This document shows, one piece after another, positions 1 to 13,200 of a stretch of DNA of 53,634 nucleotides. The position numbers were made by a program, and so were the translations under genes. Numbering within the stretch: position 1 is the stretch's first letter; every line of letters starts with the position of its first letter. The notes under the pieces were generated by a model that searched no databases, had not been told where the DNA came from, and saw only the letters and a list, made by a program, of their open reading frames with translations. Origin of the DNA: Suillus spraguei (taxonomy: Eukaryota > Basidiomycota > Agaricomycetes > Boletales > Suillaceae); assembly GCA_016800925.1 (NCBI GenBank), contig JABCPU010000442.1:1-53634 (forward strand), given 5' to 3'.

Positions 1-56
1 TATATAAACTGTACTTTACATTCAGTCCAAATAATAAGAATAATCCTACTCTACTG

Positions 57-995
57 ATGGCTAAGTACTACGATGAAATACCTGAATCTCTCATCGAATG
101 GATCAAGAAACAACACATGTTTTGGGTGGCTTCAGCTCCTCTGGGTCCTGGTGGGCATGTCAATGTCTCCCCTAAGGGCACAGCGGATTGCTTCCACGTC
201 GTGAACTCTCACCAAGTCTGGTACCAGGATTTGACTGGAAGTGGTGAGTGTCTTGTTGATCTTCAAGTTGTTCAACCGTTGGTTAAACTTGAAAGGTGTG
301 GAAACCATATCTCACATCAGAGAAAACGGTCGCATAACAATTCTGTTTAACTCCTTTGAGGGACCTCCTAGGATCTTGAGGCTGTATGGAATAGGTACAT
401 GACATCACTTCGCCTGTGTCACTCACATTCTGACATCTAGTATAGGGACTGTATATGAATATGGCACGCAAGAGTACGAATCCTTTATTCCTCCTGAGGC
501 TCGTAAACCTGGGTCTCGTGCGGCTATCGTTATCGATGTATATCAATGTCAAACGGTAGTATCTCTGATCTAGCCTATCTCTGAAGTTGGGTCTGACCAT
601 TCCGCTAGTCATGTGGATACGCTGTTCCAATCTATAACTTTGCTACGCATCGTACTCAACTCCTCCGATCATTTCACATGAAAGAGTTACACGACCGCAC
701 TACTGCTTTCGCGGAGATCAATCCGAAGGGTCTTAAAGCATACTGGGCGCTAAAGAACACCTCAAGCGTAGATGGTCTTCCTGGTCTGCTAACAGCACCC
801 GACTCCAAAGTAGCGTGTCTCAGCGTTTTTGACGAAGAAGGTCCAAGACCAAAGTTGCATCGTTTGTCTTCCGGGGATGTGAAGGTCCTGAGTACCAGTG
901 CGAATTTAGCGATTGGTTTTGCAATCGGTGCATTGGTAGCTACTGCCCTTCCTCGTATCCTATCCTTCACTGGAAAGTTCAGTACCCGAGCCTAG
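57..995 (+). CDS. Pyridoxamine 5'-phosphate oxidase-like (FMN split-barrel) family protein
   Basis: Unknown substrate; members of this fungal family have an FMN-binding split-barrel fold. I splice four exons: 57-243, 296-394, 446-555 and 609-995. The phases agree and give 260 residues. The first exon holds the family-typical N-terminus (HMFWVASAPLGPGGHVNVSP, then SPKGTADCFHVV). Exon 2 continues with GVETISHIRENGRITILFNS and exon 3 with EARKPGSRAAIVIDVYQ. Exon 4 has SCGYAVPIYNFATHR and KGLKAYWALKNTSSVDGLPG. The C-terminus has one hydrophobic segment (NLAIGFAIGALVATALP), so a tail anchor is likely; this is inference. The start is the only ATG before the conserved N-terminus. The exon 3/4 junction is the least certain, chosen because it keeps frame and aligns TSCGY. 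The next gene is convergent (ends at 1158). Confidence 0.8.
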
Positions 996-1157
996 TGTGT
1001 GACAATAGTACTAATACCATTGCTACTTTATTTCCGTGTTCAAACAACTTGGAGTTACATACCTCCGATGGACCATCTAGCTATGCATTAGGATGATATC
1101 CGAAAAAATCTCTTTCTGTTCGTGAAAGCCATGATGTATCCCCGACGGCTCAATGAG

Positions 1158-3463
1158 TCAAGATACAATCTCAGGAGCCACGTAAACCTTGTCTAATTTC
1201 TCCAAATCTTCGTCCGTAGAATCACCATAGGCCGAAGGCGGTATCACATCGTCGGGCAAGACAGCCTTCTCCACGTGTGCCCCGAGCCGGGAACAACGTC
1301 GAGAGGACATAATAAACGATGAATGCTGACTAGAACTATTAAGAAAGGGGCAAGTGATGGTGAGCAGGTGAATGTAGCTAGTGAACGCACCCCAAATATC
1401 CACCCAATAGCAAATAAATTATGAATACCTCCAACATTGATGGGCGGCTCGATGGAGTGAATGAGCCCAGGCACAGCTGGGGCAATGCAAATTACGAGTG
1501 TTGCCAAAGCACGCCAGTTCTGTCAGCGAGCCTCAGTCACAAAATCAATGCTAGCCAGTGAAAATGAACTTACCACTCCAAATGTATAGCGGTATCGACC
1601 ATTAACTTGGTACATTGCTGGGACGTCAATTTTGCCCCGATGAATTAGCCACTACTGACGGAACTTCATTCAGTTCAGTGTACGCTGATGATGACCGATT
1701 TACTTACATCGACAATCATAATTCCAACGAACGGCCCGATGAAAATGGTGTAACCACTCAAGAATGACAGAAACCCAGATGCTCTACAAATGAATGAACA
1801 AATAAGGGGACATATATCGAGTCAACAAACTTTGCTAGAACTTCCCAAGGACAGAATGCCCATCCGCCAATGAATGCACATATCACTTGGCCGCGTTGTA
1901 TATTGATGTATTTCGGAAAGCAGACTGTGAGGTCGTTAGCAGCCACAAGGGCATTAGCGCTAATGTTGGTCCCGATGGTTGTCAGCAGGAATGCGAAAGA
2001 GGCAAAGAACGCTGCCGCTCGATTGTCCCATTGGTTAATCAACTGTAGAGGATCCCACAGTGCCGAACCATAGAGGACAATTCCTGCACTCGTCACTGCC
2101 AGCCCAGCGAACGAACAAAGCGTAAATGCTACTGGAATAATGATAGCTTGCGAATATTGCCTATTGGTCGATTCGAGTCAGAAATGTTTCATGCACCCCA
2201 ACCGAAACGAACTAACGCTCTCTCATGCGTCGCGTACCGCTGTTTCAAGATCAACATGATGTGTTAAAGGATGCGATGCAGTCACAAACCGTAAAATCCG
2301 CTATATTGACCGCATAGCCACAATAAAGACTGAGCGCACTATTGAGTGCTGTCAGCCAAGCCCAGGAGAGCTCAGAGCCTTGCACTGTAGCATGCTGGGA
2401 AAACAGTCCAACTGAAGGTGGAACCTTTATAAATGCCCAAATGACCATAGCAAGCCAGGCAAATGGGACGATCACACCCTTGATCATGAAGAGATAGCGG
2501 ATTTTCTGGGGAGACAGCAACATGAATGGAAATTGGAGGAGCCAGTAAAGAAGGTAACACATCATGCCTGACCACATTGATTTTGATCAGTAAAGTACGT
2601 GCACTAGATCCATTATCACTTGCCGACGCTGGTGGTGTTTGACGAGGTCGGTATGCGATCTGGGACATGGGCGACAGATGGCCATATAGCCTTCAGCATC
2701 TGGAAGATTATTTAAGAATATGTTGTTCTTCCCCGTCAAGCAGTGTACCTGATAGATACATTCAGAACCATTGTATGTCTGTCCACGTTTCGTCAGTAGC
2801 ACCACACATGTGTTTAATATGCCCTACCTGAATTCCAAACCAAGACATTGCAATTATCCCCCGCGTAATAACGGGAAAGTAGCTGAACCAAAATCCAAAA
2901 GACGATCTGCTAAGGACCGAGAACGGAACCCTCAGGCGCGTACCAATAGTCCCGGTGAGAAGTATCGGAACAGCCGTTATACAGTACGCAACGACAATGG
3001 CAGGCAAGGCCTGTCTCCTGTGCTCAGAGTGTCAATCCTGTCCAAGATATGATATGGTAGACGAAAACTCACCAAGAAAGACCAATAGCTAACATGGAGC
3101 TCGCAACCTATCTGATGTCAGCCACAACCAGGTTGGCGTATCTTTGGTGGACTCACCTCCCAGACAGCGATATTACTGGCATCGGAAAACCAGTATGATA
3201 CCTGGAAGACATCACTATTAATTCGAACTGTCTAGCCTCTATCACGAACATAACTCCATGAACTTAATGCGGACATTAATTAATCAGACTGGTCAGACGT
3301 GTTGGGAAACCACAGCAAGGGATGATGCTCACCTCCATGTCCGAAAGCGCAGGGGCGTGGGGTCCATATCATGATTGCTCCATCTATTGTCTGTCGCAAA
3401 CGCTGTATTCTCGAGCTGAAGCTCCCATGTCGAGAGCTTCAACCACCGTATGGGAGAAATCAT
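1158..3463 (-). CDS. NCS1-family nucleobase permease (uracil/allantoin/uridine type)
   Basis: Predicted plasma-membrane nucleobase or nucleoside:cation symporter of the NCS1 family (fungal Fur type). About ten exons join into a protein of roughly 500-550 residues with around 12 membrane segments. Readable landmarks in order: WSNHDMDPTPLRFRTWR near the N-terminus; YWFSDASNIAVWE and SSMLAIGLSW; VPFSVLSRSSFGFWFSYFPV with ITRGIIAMSWFGIQ; TYNGSECIYQ followed by AIWPSVAHVPDRIP; GMMCYLLYWLLQFPF; SWAWLTALNSALSLY and VNIADFT; SAGIVLYGSALWDP; GTNISANALVAANDLTVCFP; GPFVGIMIVD; and a cytoplasmic tail ending LDKVYVAPEIVS. The ATG at 3463 was chosen because it lies just before the conserved WSN-DMDP motif. 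Introns are about 50-80 nt and I saw no frame break. The substrate (uracil, uridine, allantoin) cannot be decided from sequence alone. Confidence 0.88.
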
Positions 3464-4276
3464 GAGATGGCGGCGATGGTATCTAAGACAGCCTATCTCT
3501 GAACAAGTATATACTGTGGACGCTGGCATATATGTGTGCAGAGATATTTGTGTCTTGATAAGAACGCTTTGAACCACAAGGGCGAGAGGTATTTGCGTTC
3601 GTCGGCCCCGATGGAAGTGATAACACTTGTCAGTGTAACAGTCGCTGGTGGGGAAGTGCACTCATCTCATGCTGGTACTGCAGTGTGCTCAGATTTTTGC
3701 GGTTTTCATTATGAAGGTTCTTCGAGGCCATCTCAGGTTTGTGACTGGTAGCTTTCCAGCTTCCAGCTTCCAGCCACAGACTTGAGAGGGCCCTAATTGG
3801 AGTTTATCATAGAGTTTGCTTGGCAAGCCGCGCGGCAAATCAGGGTTTGTCAATGTTTGACATGATGGGACCACAGTTGTCATGTAAGATAACGGAAGTC
3901 ACGTTTCACTGCTCACGACACCGCCGAGAATAATATGCAGATATCTGATAATGGTAGCTCTACCAGCATGGGTCTACGATACAAAGCAGTGCTGGAATGG
4001 TCGTCAAGTAAGCAATACAGGGCAAAAGAGACCGAAAAATTGCAAGGAGAGACAGCAATGCAGGATTCCATAGCGAGTGTGGTAACTGGACATGAAAGCG
4101 GGAGCAAGATCGTGGATACGCGGAAACCCGAGAAATATGATATCGACTGGCAATATCAAGAGACATGGGGAGACGTTGAGGAGAACAAGAAATCAATCAC
4201 GAGGTCACGTCATGCTTAAGAGTAAGGTCCCGGAACAAGTAGGTCGTGGTGCGATGAAGAAGCAGGTATCCGGATA
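3464..4276. other. Intergenic region between the permease start and the RING/RRM gene end
   Basis: About 0.8 kb upstream of the permease and downstream of the next minus-strand gene. Only short open frames without recognisable motifs are present, so I call no gene. It should hold the permease promoter; no individual element was convincing. Confidence 0.5.
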
Positions 4277-7065
4277 TCACCGCAGCACATTCAGTCTCTG
4301 AGCTAGTTTTTGAATCAAATCTTCATCAACGCCAAACTCCCGGGCGATGTCGTTGTATGGGCCGAGAATGGGAACAGTGCTGTGAGGGCTAGGAGCAGAA
4401 AAAGTGGCGTATGGATTAGGGACGGAGATATCGTTGTCACGAATGAAGACGCCGCTGTCAGTGCGGAAGTGGCCGCTAGGCAGTTGGAAAGCAGGGACAA
4501 ACGGCGGAACAGAAGGTCTCACTAGACTGGATAACATCTGGGTTTGTTGTGGCGCAAAGGCTGCGGACAATAGTGTTTAGCATAGTTTCCAAAAATATCA
4601 GTAAAAAACAATACCTTGGCAAGTTACCGCAGCTTGAAGAAGTTCGTCCAACAAACGAGATCCTTCCGTTATCGCATTCCCCATCCCTGTCATAAGAAGA
4701 CCCAACGCCGCTACGGGATGTTAGGTCACAGCTGGACACGTCATAGAGGGAACTCACAATAAGTCAGATCTGTATAAAAGGACCGTTAGAATACCGCTTC
4801 AAGCATCGTTGGGATGGAGAACACGTACTAAACAAATTGTCTCGGAGGTTATTGGTCAAGAATGCTCTACCATCAATGTCCACGGGGAACTTAGACAGGA
4901 TGCTAATGAGGAAATGGAAGGGAAGAGAGGGAACTTTCAGGAAATGCGACTATCAAAAGGCTCCAGTGAGTAACATGACAAACGGGACGGAACCTGAATA
5001 ACGTACATCAGGCGACTGCACAAGATGCAACAAGGCCGTGAGTTCCCCGTCAGTCATGATACCCGTCTCGAGCGCCCCCCTCATCTGATCATTCCTCAAG
5101 CCAGTGAGGGATGGTCGGGAGCCTTCAAAACCGCCTTTCCATGTCGGGAACAACTGCCAAATGTTGTCAGATTTACAAAAAAATTAAATCACGAACGTCA
5201 TACAGAACGCATCAGCTCTTCCTGCGAGCTGCGAGTAACGGTGACCCCCCGCGCGCGCTTGCCTTTCCCGAGGACAGAGTTTTGCACGCCACGCAAAGCA
5301 GCCCTCGCATACTCCTCCGTGCTAAGCTCAACAAATGCATGGCTCAGGGTTTTCCCCGAGGATCCAATAGAACATGCACTCGAACGACAGGCTGCTTGAG
5401 CCAGGTTATGATAGCTGGCGGAGTTATATCCTGCGACAAATCAGATACGCCACAAAGCCGAAAGTATGAACTCACCCAAGGCACATTGTCAACGCGGAGA
5501 ACCACGTTTTCGACTCTTTGTTGCTTAGGGGCTGGGGTAAAGTTGAGAGGGAGCAAATCCCGCTGAAAATGGGCAGCGGATTGGTCCGTGTGTGGTGCAA
5601 AAGCTAGGGGCTCGTAGCTGGGTAGAGGTCTGTTGGTTCTGGCGGAGCGCCGATGCAAGGGAGAAGAACTGGTATCTAGTGGAGTGAAAGCGGGCGAAAA
5701 ATTAAAATGCTGCGGTGAAGATGAGACCATCGAGTTTTCATCAAATGGCCGGCTTTGAAGTTGGAAATCTACGACGGACTCCTTGCACACAGCGCATTGC
5801 ATCGCTTTTTCGCCGACGATGTTGAGGGCACTTGTAAGGCATCCTGAACACAGGAGGTGTTCGCACGGCTTGAGGATTGCAAATCGACCCCCATCACGAC
5901 CACAGACAGAGCAGGCAGTGGACGTGGTGATGGTGGCGTTCGACTGCATATTTGCTTGGAAAAACGGCTCGCCGAAATGCTGTTGAACACACTCTGTAAT
6001 CGTCGGGAGACCAGAACTGAAGAATGGGTCGTGCAAAGAGAATGATTCAGCTGAAGGGAATGACTGAGGATATGGTTCAAAGGCGTTCTCGTCGATGTCA
6101 AAGAGGTCGGTGGACATCTACATATAGAAAACAGTATGCCGTATCAGCTAATCACGGATACGGATCAGTGAGAAACGAGTCACTAACCTGCCCAAATGAA
6201 GGGCGACGTCGCGTGTGCGCAGGATCAGTCAGGCTTCCTTTGAATTTTAACTGGCTAGCGTTGGTTGGTTTTGGTGGCGGTGTATTCAGCACCCCGAGGG
6301 CACGGCGAGCGGGGGTCCTGAGAGCATAGGGTGAGTGTGGGGTGCGAGGTGGTGCTGTACTGGAGATTGTCCGAGACCGCCGATGGACCGCAAGAAACAG
6401 CGGGGGGAGCAGTTCTGCATAGGAGAATATCAGTGATGTTCGAATAGAGCTGTTTATGGCAGTGACCAACCTTCCTCGGTTACGAAACCTGTGCAATTCA
6501 CATCGGGATAGGTCAAGTCGCTCGCTAAATGCGCATATATGCACAGTGGGACCCAAAGAACAGCGCAGTAGGACAGCAATAACAACCAAAGTTTGATGAC
6601 GATAATATAGTTGCATGAGTCACATACAGCAAATAACGGATATATGCGCACCTTCATCATCACCATAATTAGAGTCGTCCGCACTGGACACCTTGATACC
6701 GTTTTCATTGGCACGTGAGCGCCAATTCTCAGCGATGTCGGCAAGACTCTTGTCCACCAAAATAGCATCATTTTCGGCAGAAGGGATGCAGCGTAACGCT
6801 TATTAAAACTGGAAGCCGATCCTGGGGTGGTTATATTCGAACTTGATGCAGTCGTGAACGAACGGAGGCTCAGCGGTGTGTATGGCGTAGAGTAGTTGCT
6901 TGCGGGGGTGACTGGCGATCGATACGAAGACTTTCGAGTGCAGGCTAAGCGTTGAGGAGTTACTGGTGCCGTAAATAGCCGCTCTGATCGATTCAGGCGA
7001 GCGCAAGCGGGTGATGTGGGGGCAGAGGCGGGTACATTTGGGACTGAAAGCGAGTGCTTATGCAT
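4277..7065 (-). CDS. RING-finger plus RRM-like RNA-binding domain protein
   Basis: Probable E3-ligase-like protein that may also bind RNA; function otherwise unknown. The N-terminal exon, starting at the ATG at 7065, is Ser/Thr/Pro-rich. A short intron (44 nt by my reading) bridges to the acidic segment with SLADIAENWRSRANENG. The exon ending FGQ is joined in phase to STDLFDIDENAFEPYPQ. A C3HC4-type RING follows: CSVCGRDGGRF, then KPCEHLLCSGC, then CAVCK. After a low-complexity linker comes an RRM-like unit starting NVVLRVDNVPW and continuing ITWLKQPVVRVHVLLDP, LSHAFVEL and GKGKRARGVTV. The C-terminal part has GGFEGSRPSLTGLRN and ends QKLAQRLNVLR. About nine exons; the ATG at 6117 is internal, not the start. 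RING and RRM together are clear; partner and target are unknown. Confidence 0.75.
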
Positions 7066-9029
7066 CGTGGCTATGGGTATCCATGTAACCAACGCAGGGT
7101 AAGAAGGAAGGAAACAAGAAAAGAGATTGAAGACAACCACCTTTGTTTGTCCAGGCTCACAACAAAGGAGGCTATGCACGAATGGAAGCAACACCGAAAG
7201 TCTTGGTGGCTCAGAACAGGATGTCACGGTTGCCCCTTGCAACGACGGAATCCAATACGATACGAACCTTTTCTTGATATGAGTCGAACGTAGCTGGTGG
7301 ATGATCGTGGTTTGGGAGAGAGATAAAAGTGACGGTGTCCCGACTCCCGAATGACGACCAAAGTGAAAATAACAAGCTGAACTCGAAAGAAATTAATGCA
7401 AGCCAAAGCGTGTGGGAACATGCCTTATGATGGGCGCGTCGCGTAACAAGTCACGTGCATTCTGACCTCTTCACCCTGACGCTGACGCCGACCTACCTTT
7501 CTAGATGGTTTCAGCTTGATGGTGCAGATCAGATCACCACGTATTCCTGCGCTAGCGCTTTTAGCGCTGATTGATATATATAATCTCAGCTTTTAAATAT
7601 ATCAAACTTTCGTTCACTTTACCGTTATCGCGGATGAATAGAATGAAAGACTGCCGCTGTTCCAGTAACAGCCACGTTCATATCTTTCACACATGAGATA
7701 TGCACCCGATACCTTGCTGAGTGGACCACAAATCTATTGACATCATGTGTCCAAAAACCTTACGTGGGTGTCTACGTTCTCGAAAACGTCCCTCCGAAGA
7801 AATCTAATGGTCCGTCGGGGCCCGCTTACTCACCCGGACCAGTGCTGGAAATTTATTTTGCCTGCCAGCCAGCAAGGTCTATTTTCTCGAAGGAACGCTA
7901 AAACTTGCCTCCAGCTGCCAGTGATGACCGGTACGTGTACGGCTGGCATACGCAGCCCTTCCGAACCTCGCCGCCGCTTCAAATCATCCACTTCCAAGTA
8001 TCCGATGACTTGCAAGGCCGCTACTGTATGTATATATCCGGAAGGTCCCTTTTCTCAATTCATTCATGTGTTTTCAGCGAGCGCTGCGGCAGCCGCGAAA
8101 CCATGTTTGTTATGCTCGTTTTCAAAGAATCTCCAGGCGGAAATTCGGTGTCCGAGAGAAACGCCTCCTCCTCAGAGCCAAGGAGTTACCGCCGTATGGT
8201 CAGTCGGAATGACGTTCCTTGACCAAACTGGTATTACACAAGTGTGGTACGCAATGACTCGGTCCGTTGAGCACGCAAGGTCCCTCCGGGCCCCACCACA
8301 CCTATATCAACTGCCAGCTCGGTCAGTGCCGATCCCGTTGGTGATCAGGGCCTCGACGAGCACCGCAATCGATCCATTAATTAGAATTACTACTAACGGC
8401 TCTCTCGTGTCCATCCCATCCACGGGCTCGAATCGAACGGATGAGATATCGTTCGTCCCTGACAATCGTGAGGACGGATGCGCCCCTGACTGCATCTGGT
8501 GACATATAGGAGTCGGTATGAGCGACTGTGCTGAATGTTGGAGCTGGTGGCGATCTTGTGCATGTGGAGCCGTATACACGCAGTCAGCAGGGCGCTTATG
8601 ATAGGACATTCGTCGGCGATCGGTCAGCGCAACCTTGACTCGATGAAAACTAGCTTAGCAGCTCATTGCGGCCTCCGAGCCTGGCCTGCAAAGGCCGATC
8701 CGCTACGTGCGGAAGTAATGGATGTAGACAATCATTGTATTTCAAGAGTGATCATGTCTGAACAGTCTAGGCAAACGTCAAACTAAAGATAGGATGATTT
8801 CACTAGACACACAAAAGCGGGAAATCCAGTGAATATTTTTGCTCCCTTGGGCGGAGCTGGTATCTTTGGTATAAAGAGGCAGTACATCTAGCAAGTGAAC
8901 GATAGGTTGTACAATGAAATACCTCATCGAGTACGAGGGGAATGAGAGTGGTGTTATAAAACTCCGAGGGGGAAAGGAAAAAGAAACCCAACAAAACGAC
9001 CCAGACTATACCAAAATAAAACGCGCTCC
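7066..9029. other. Mostly unassigned region; possible decayed F-box-type coding sequence at 7.75-8.5 kb
   Basis: No confident gene. A 251-codon open frame at 7747-8502 does not look like a protein. In another frame shorter pieces look better (VLENVPPKKSNGPSGP near 7770, then LQIIHFQVSDDLQGRY near 7980-8020). The last is faintly like the middle of basidiomycete F-box proteins, but stop codons separate the pieces. I treat this as a possible remnant. The promoter of the RING/RRM gene should lie just above 7066. The 8510-9029 part is the downstream side of the F-box gene. Confidence 0.25.
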
Positions 9030-10269
9030 CTACAAGTTCCAAACCCTCTGAGTACCTTGACCAAAATCCAACTCCACACTCTTTAGAGAATCCCATTCGT
9101 TTGAAGCAATAAATTGTTCGATAGCATCTTGCCAATCTTCGAATTCGTCAGATGCGCATTCCCGTGTGAATGCATCCTGAGCAGCAGACATTGCTGCGTT
9201 GACTATGGTGATGCGCTCGATTTCACAAGCGGTCAAGGCATTGAGCATGGGAAGAAGGTCGTCCAAAGAGACTCGTTCTGCATCCACGTGAAAGTTTGTG
9301 AGAATAGGAAGAGGGGAAGTGATAGATTCATCTTCCACGGGCATCCAGCCCTTTGCGAAGCAGCTGGACGGCTGTGATTCCCCAAGAGGAATTCCTGTTT
9401 TGAATGACCGTAAAACAGGACCGCAAGCCCGAAGCCATGCCAAACAGGCCTTGCTCTCCACTTCACCGTCCCTGTACATGCTTCCAGAGATTGATACCCG
9501 CTCCAGCTGCGCAAGCTTCCCTTCCACACACATGTTTTCATCGCAATCGATCCACACGTCCCTCAAATCAAGTGACTTGAGAGTAGGAAGTTTGAGGAGG
9601 CTGGGAATGCAAAGGTCTTCCCCAAGGATGGGGTGCGAAGGGACGTCGTGGTCGTTGATCACCAACGGAACACCCGGGGGAGAGCACTTGTCCACATGCA
9701 ACACTGACCGAGTGATGCGGGACAGGGTGAGATGAGTGAGTGATGGTAAGGAGGCGGCAAGTGAGACTGCGATGCGCTCAGATCTGTGTGAAAGACCCAT
9801 CAGACGAAAGCTGTGCAATGAGGGCTGCAATCACTTACATGGGCGCAGTCTCTTCTTGACCCCAACAGCCAATCTCGAAATTTTGGATGGTTGTAAGAGT
9901 GGCAAAGACAGGTGTGATTGTGAACACGTCGAGTGATGACGCAAGTGAGAAGGACAGGGAGTACAGGGAAGAACAAGTGGCGAGAATAGTTGCAATGTCT
10001 TCTGTGGAGTCAACATCTTGTGGGAGTCCTCTGTCGGAAGGTTTTGTGCAAATACTAAGACGCCTTATGTGTGCTCCGTAAGTGGGTGGTACGTGCTTGG
10101 AGAATGATCGTAGGGCGCTACGAGAAGAAATAGTGACATCTGAAAAGATTTGAGGTACGAGGAGATTATAGGAGGATCGAGAGGTATGTGAAAGAGCACG
10201 AGTGTCGAGAGGAGGGAGGAAGCGAGCCACAGCTAGATGCAATTCTGTTGGGAGGTGGTGCCAGGTCAT
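9030..10269 (-). CDS. F-box protein
   Basis: Predicted substrate-recruiting subunit of an SCF-type ubiquitin ligase. Two exons, 10269-9839 and 9783-9030, are joined across a 55-nt intron (gtaagt ... cacag) with matching phase and give 394 residues. The F-box is at the N-terminus (HLPTELHLAVARFLPPLDTR, then ALSHTSRSSYNLLVPQIFSD). The rest is leucine-rich with repeated short LxxLxxLxL patterns (SLPSLTHLTLSRI, KLPTLKSLDLRDVW, KLAQLERVSISG). This suggests a degenerate LRR-like substrate domain, as in many Agaricomycete F-box proteins. A longer reading frame extends upstream to 10353, but the ATG at 10269 sits directly before the F-box and is preferred. The target is unknown. Confidence 0.8.
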
Positions 10270-13200
10270 GATGGATGATGGGGAATAAAGAATGGAGAGA
10301 TGAGGTATTTGTACGAGGGTTGTTGAGGATATTGACATGCTTCTGCGGATCAAGTTAGCAATAATTGCAAAGTGCTAATCTCCATCTTCGTCGGGGTGAG
10401 TAGCTGGAATGCGCCTCCATGGTATTCGGCGTAGTAAGCCATTACTTCTTTCCGAGATCAAAGGATTGGAGATAGAAATCCCACGATCAGGTTTTGGTTC
10501 CGCAACTATCCGTCAAGCAACTTCTGCCGCGGCGGGCGCTGCTGTGCAATCCTTGATTATCGGCTTATCTCAATCCTAGGACTCTGCTATTCATGTCTTA
10601 TGTAAATCCGTTAATTTGTCTATTGCAGCCTTATCCGTGAGACCGAAGATCATCATCTACAGCATTATGTACTTATAATTGTCTCCATGGGGCCCATGAT
10701 GTATCCGTGGTGTATTATGCATTAATTTCATTTCAGAGGCGTTCTTCACTAGCAAAGCTCAGGAGGTAATTATTCGACTAGCACAGTCCACAATCACGTG
10801 CAACACGGGCTAATTTGTGGCTACAATTCGCCCCTGATTTCCCAAGTCGACCCTGGCCTTGCCACCGTTGGGTTTCGCTGTCTGGTTAACATCCCTCTTC
10901 CGATCTTGACGACTATTCATCAGCATCAAAAGACGGGCATCAAGAGACATCAAGGGTCTTCAATTCCTCGTATATTGCATCCTGACTTGGCACTGCCTTG
11001 TTATTTGGTCACTGCGGTCGGAATTATGAAATTATTGTCGTAGGACCCACTGGCACCTTCTCGGTAATGACTCTGAAGACTGTCATGAGTGCCTCTATCG
11101 GGTCAGGCGTTTGAGGTCCGACCTCGCCTCAGGCTTTGACATCATCCACTTTGAGTCTCGTAACCAAGCCCATTGGTTCTTCTCTCCGGAGCTGCCAGAG
11201 CACCTCTCAGTAGGCGCTGTTACCCGAAATTGCGCAGTGGACCGTCAGTTCTCACCACTTATCATGAACCGGTCCATATATTTCCGCTATTGTTCTACCA
11301 GGACAAGCAAACATATTTGCTATAGTAGGTACCGCCGACGTCTACTGGAACACTGCTCCATTCCTAGTCCCTATCTGGGAGGGTAATTCTCCCCGGATGG
11401 AGTCGGCCACAATGGACCTCTCAGGCTCGACCGAGGGCTCGCCATCTGAAATCAGGCCACAGTCAATCCTGTATCACGCATTTCCATTGTCGACTGACAA
11501 GTTACATGACTTGCAGTATAGTAAACGCTACGTTCTCCGATACGCTCGACGGGCAAAATGCACGCATTGCTGAATTAGCTGTGCATTCTACGCAGTTTCA
11601 GAGCCTCGCGAATCGTCCTTGCTGTATAAATTCGCCGACAGCAACGCATCGTCATCGACATTCGCCAGTTACCATTTAGTGTTGAGGGACAGTTATGGTA
11701 AGATTAGTACCTGTTTTGGGTACCGTCGGGATGTCAATTGCACAGGTTGACCTGGAGTACCCAACATTGGTTGGTTGGGCGTGCGTGTTGTACGGAGTTG
11801 ACCTTACCGTCGGTGGGAGAAAGTTTGTTTTTAGTGGAGCAGGAAGCACTCGGTGCCTGCCTTCGAGAAAACTGTTAACTTGGTACGATCGAACACTAAA
11901 CTTGCCTCATTTGGGACATCTTCCATTTCACACTCCGCACGTCAGTTTCAGCTCACATTTATAGCTTGTTGATAAATATTAAATGACTATCACGGGCTCA
12001 CTCGTAACATCAAGTGGCGAGTCATTCAACAACGTTGGCCTAGCCTAGGCCACCGAGTTGTGACTGACATCGGTCTACCGCACATCCTGCACGGCCATCG
12101 TCAAGTCCCACTCGCCGAGTCGGTCCCCGTGAGTTGACTGACCGAGTACTCAACGAGCGTCTGAATGCTGTGTAGTATCACCTCACCGATAATCAACATC
12201 TTAATTCCGACTCAACATTCCGACTTTTCACATGCACGTCCAATACGCATATTTACGTTTCGTACACATGTACGAACACCGCCGAATCTGAGCGTAATTT
12301 GCGTATCGACTCGATTGCTAAAATTTGAGCGCTCGCCTTCAAGACTGAGACTGTACGATACACGATCAGGTACTAGTCTTTTTGATGCTGTAAACGCCCT
12401 GATTCTCCTCGTCAAAACCGCCCATCAGCTTAATTGACTATTAAGGACAGAAAAGGAACTGCACGCTCCGAACGTGTAGGATCAAGGTTGTGATGTCCAA
12501 ATGAACAGACGGCGAATCCTTTGAGACCTCAGTAGCGGACAGATCGGATTCTAGTTGCCCCGTTAGGTTTAGCTACCCCCCGACGGTCGCAACTCGCAGC
12601 CCATGTCCATGAGGCTCTTCGACGTCGAACTTGACATATGTATATGCCCCGGATCCTGCTATGCCCCCCACCTTCTACCCTATCAGGTGTATGACGGTAG
12701 CAGGGGATCAAATATTGATGTAACGCAGTGCATCTGGCAACTGAACCTATAGTATACTAATTCGCTCCCGAGCCCATGCCATTACAGAGAATACGACTCT
12801 CCCATCTGGGAGAGGGCGAGATCGTTCAAAGACTGTCCTAGCCTGCGCAAACACGTAACCATTTAACAACATGTTGTCACGACGAGATCAGTACAATGCA
12901 CCACATAACAAGAATTAAAAACAAGAACCCCAAACTCACACTCTGTTTCTCCTTTCCACTTCTTAACCGCATGCTATCTTCATCAACGTATGAAGAATAA
13001 GGAAAATAGAGTGAGCGGTGAACATGAGCGCTTCACGGGCGTAAAGCGCAGGGCGCAGGAGCGAACGAAATGGTGAAAGACCGAGTCCCGGACTCGTATT
13101 CACTACCAGAAAGTGATGAACTGGCAAGCTCGCTTCGACTGTATGTCAGTGCCCGAACTCGTGAGAGTTTTAAACAGTCTAGATCAAAGAATGAGAACTA

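Noticed and set aside
6770..6850. Frameshift in the first exon of the RING/RRM gene
   Set aside because: A 44-nt GT...AG intron with matching phase explains the change of frame.
6152..7242. Treating the 6.2-7.2 kb coding part as a gene separate from the RING protein
   Set aside because: The exon ending FGQ joins in phase to the exon starting at 6117, so a single gene fits better.
8400..8470. tRNA-like T-arm word (gctcgaatcgaac)
   Set aside because: No matching acceptor, D or anticodon arms could be folded around it on either strand.
7747..8502. 251-codon plus-strand open frame
   Set aside because: No domain, unusual composition, and better protein-like pieces lie in a different frame of the same DNA.
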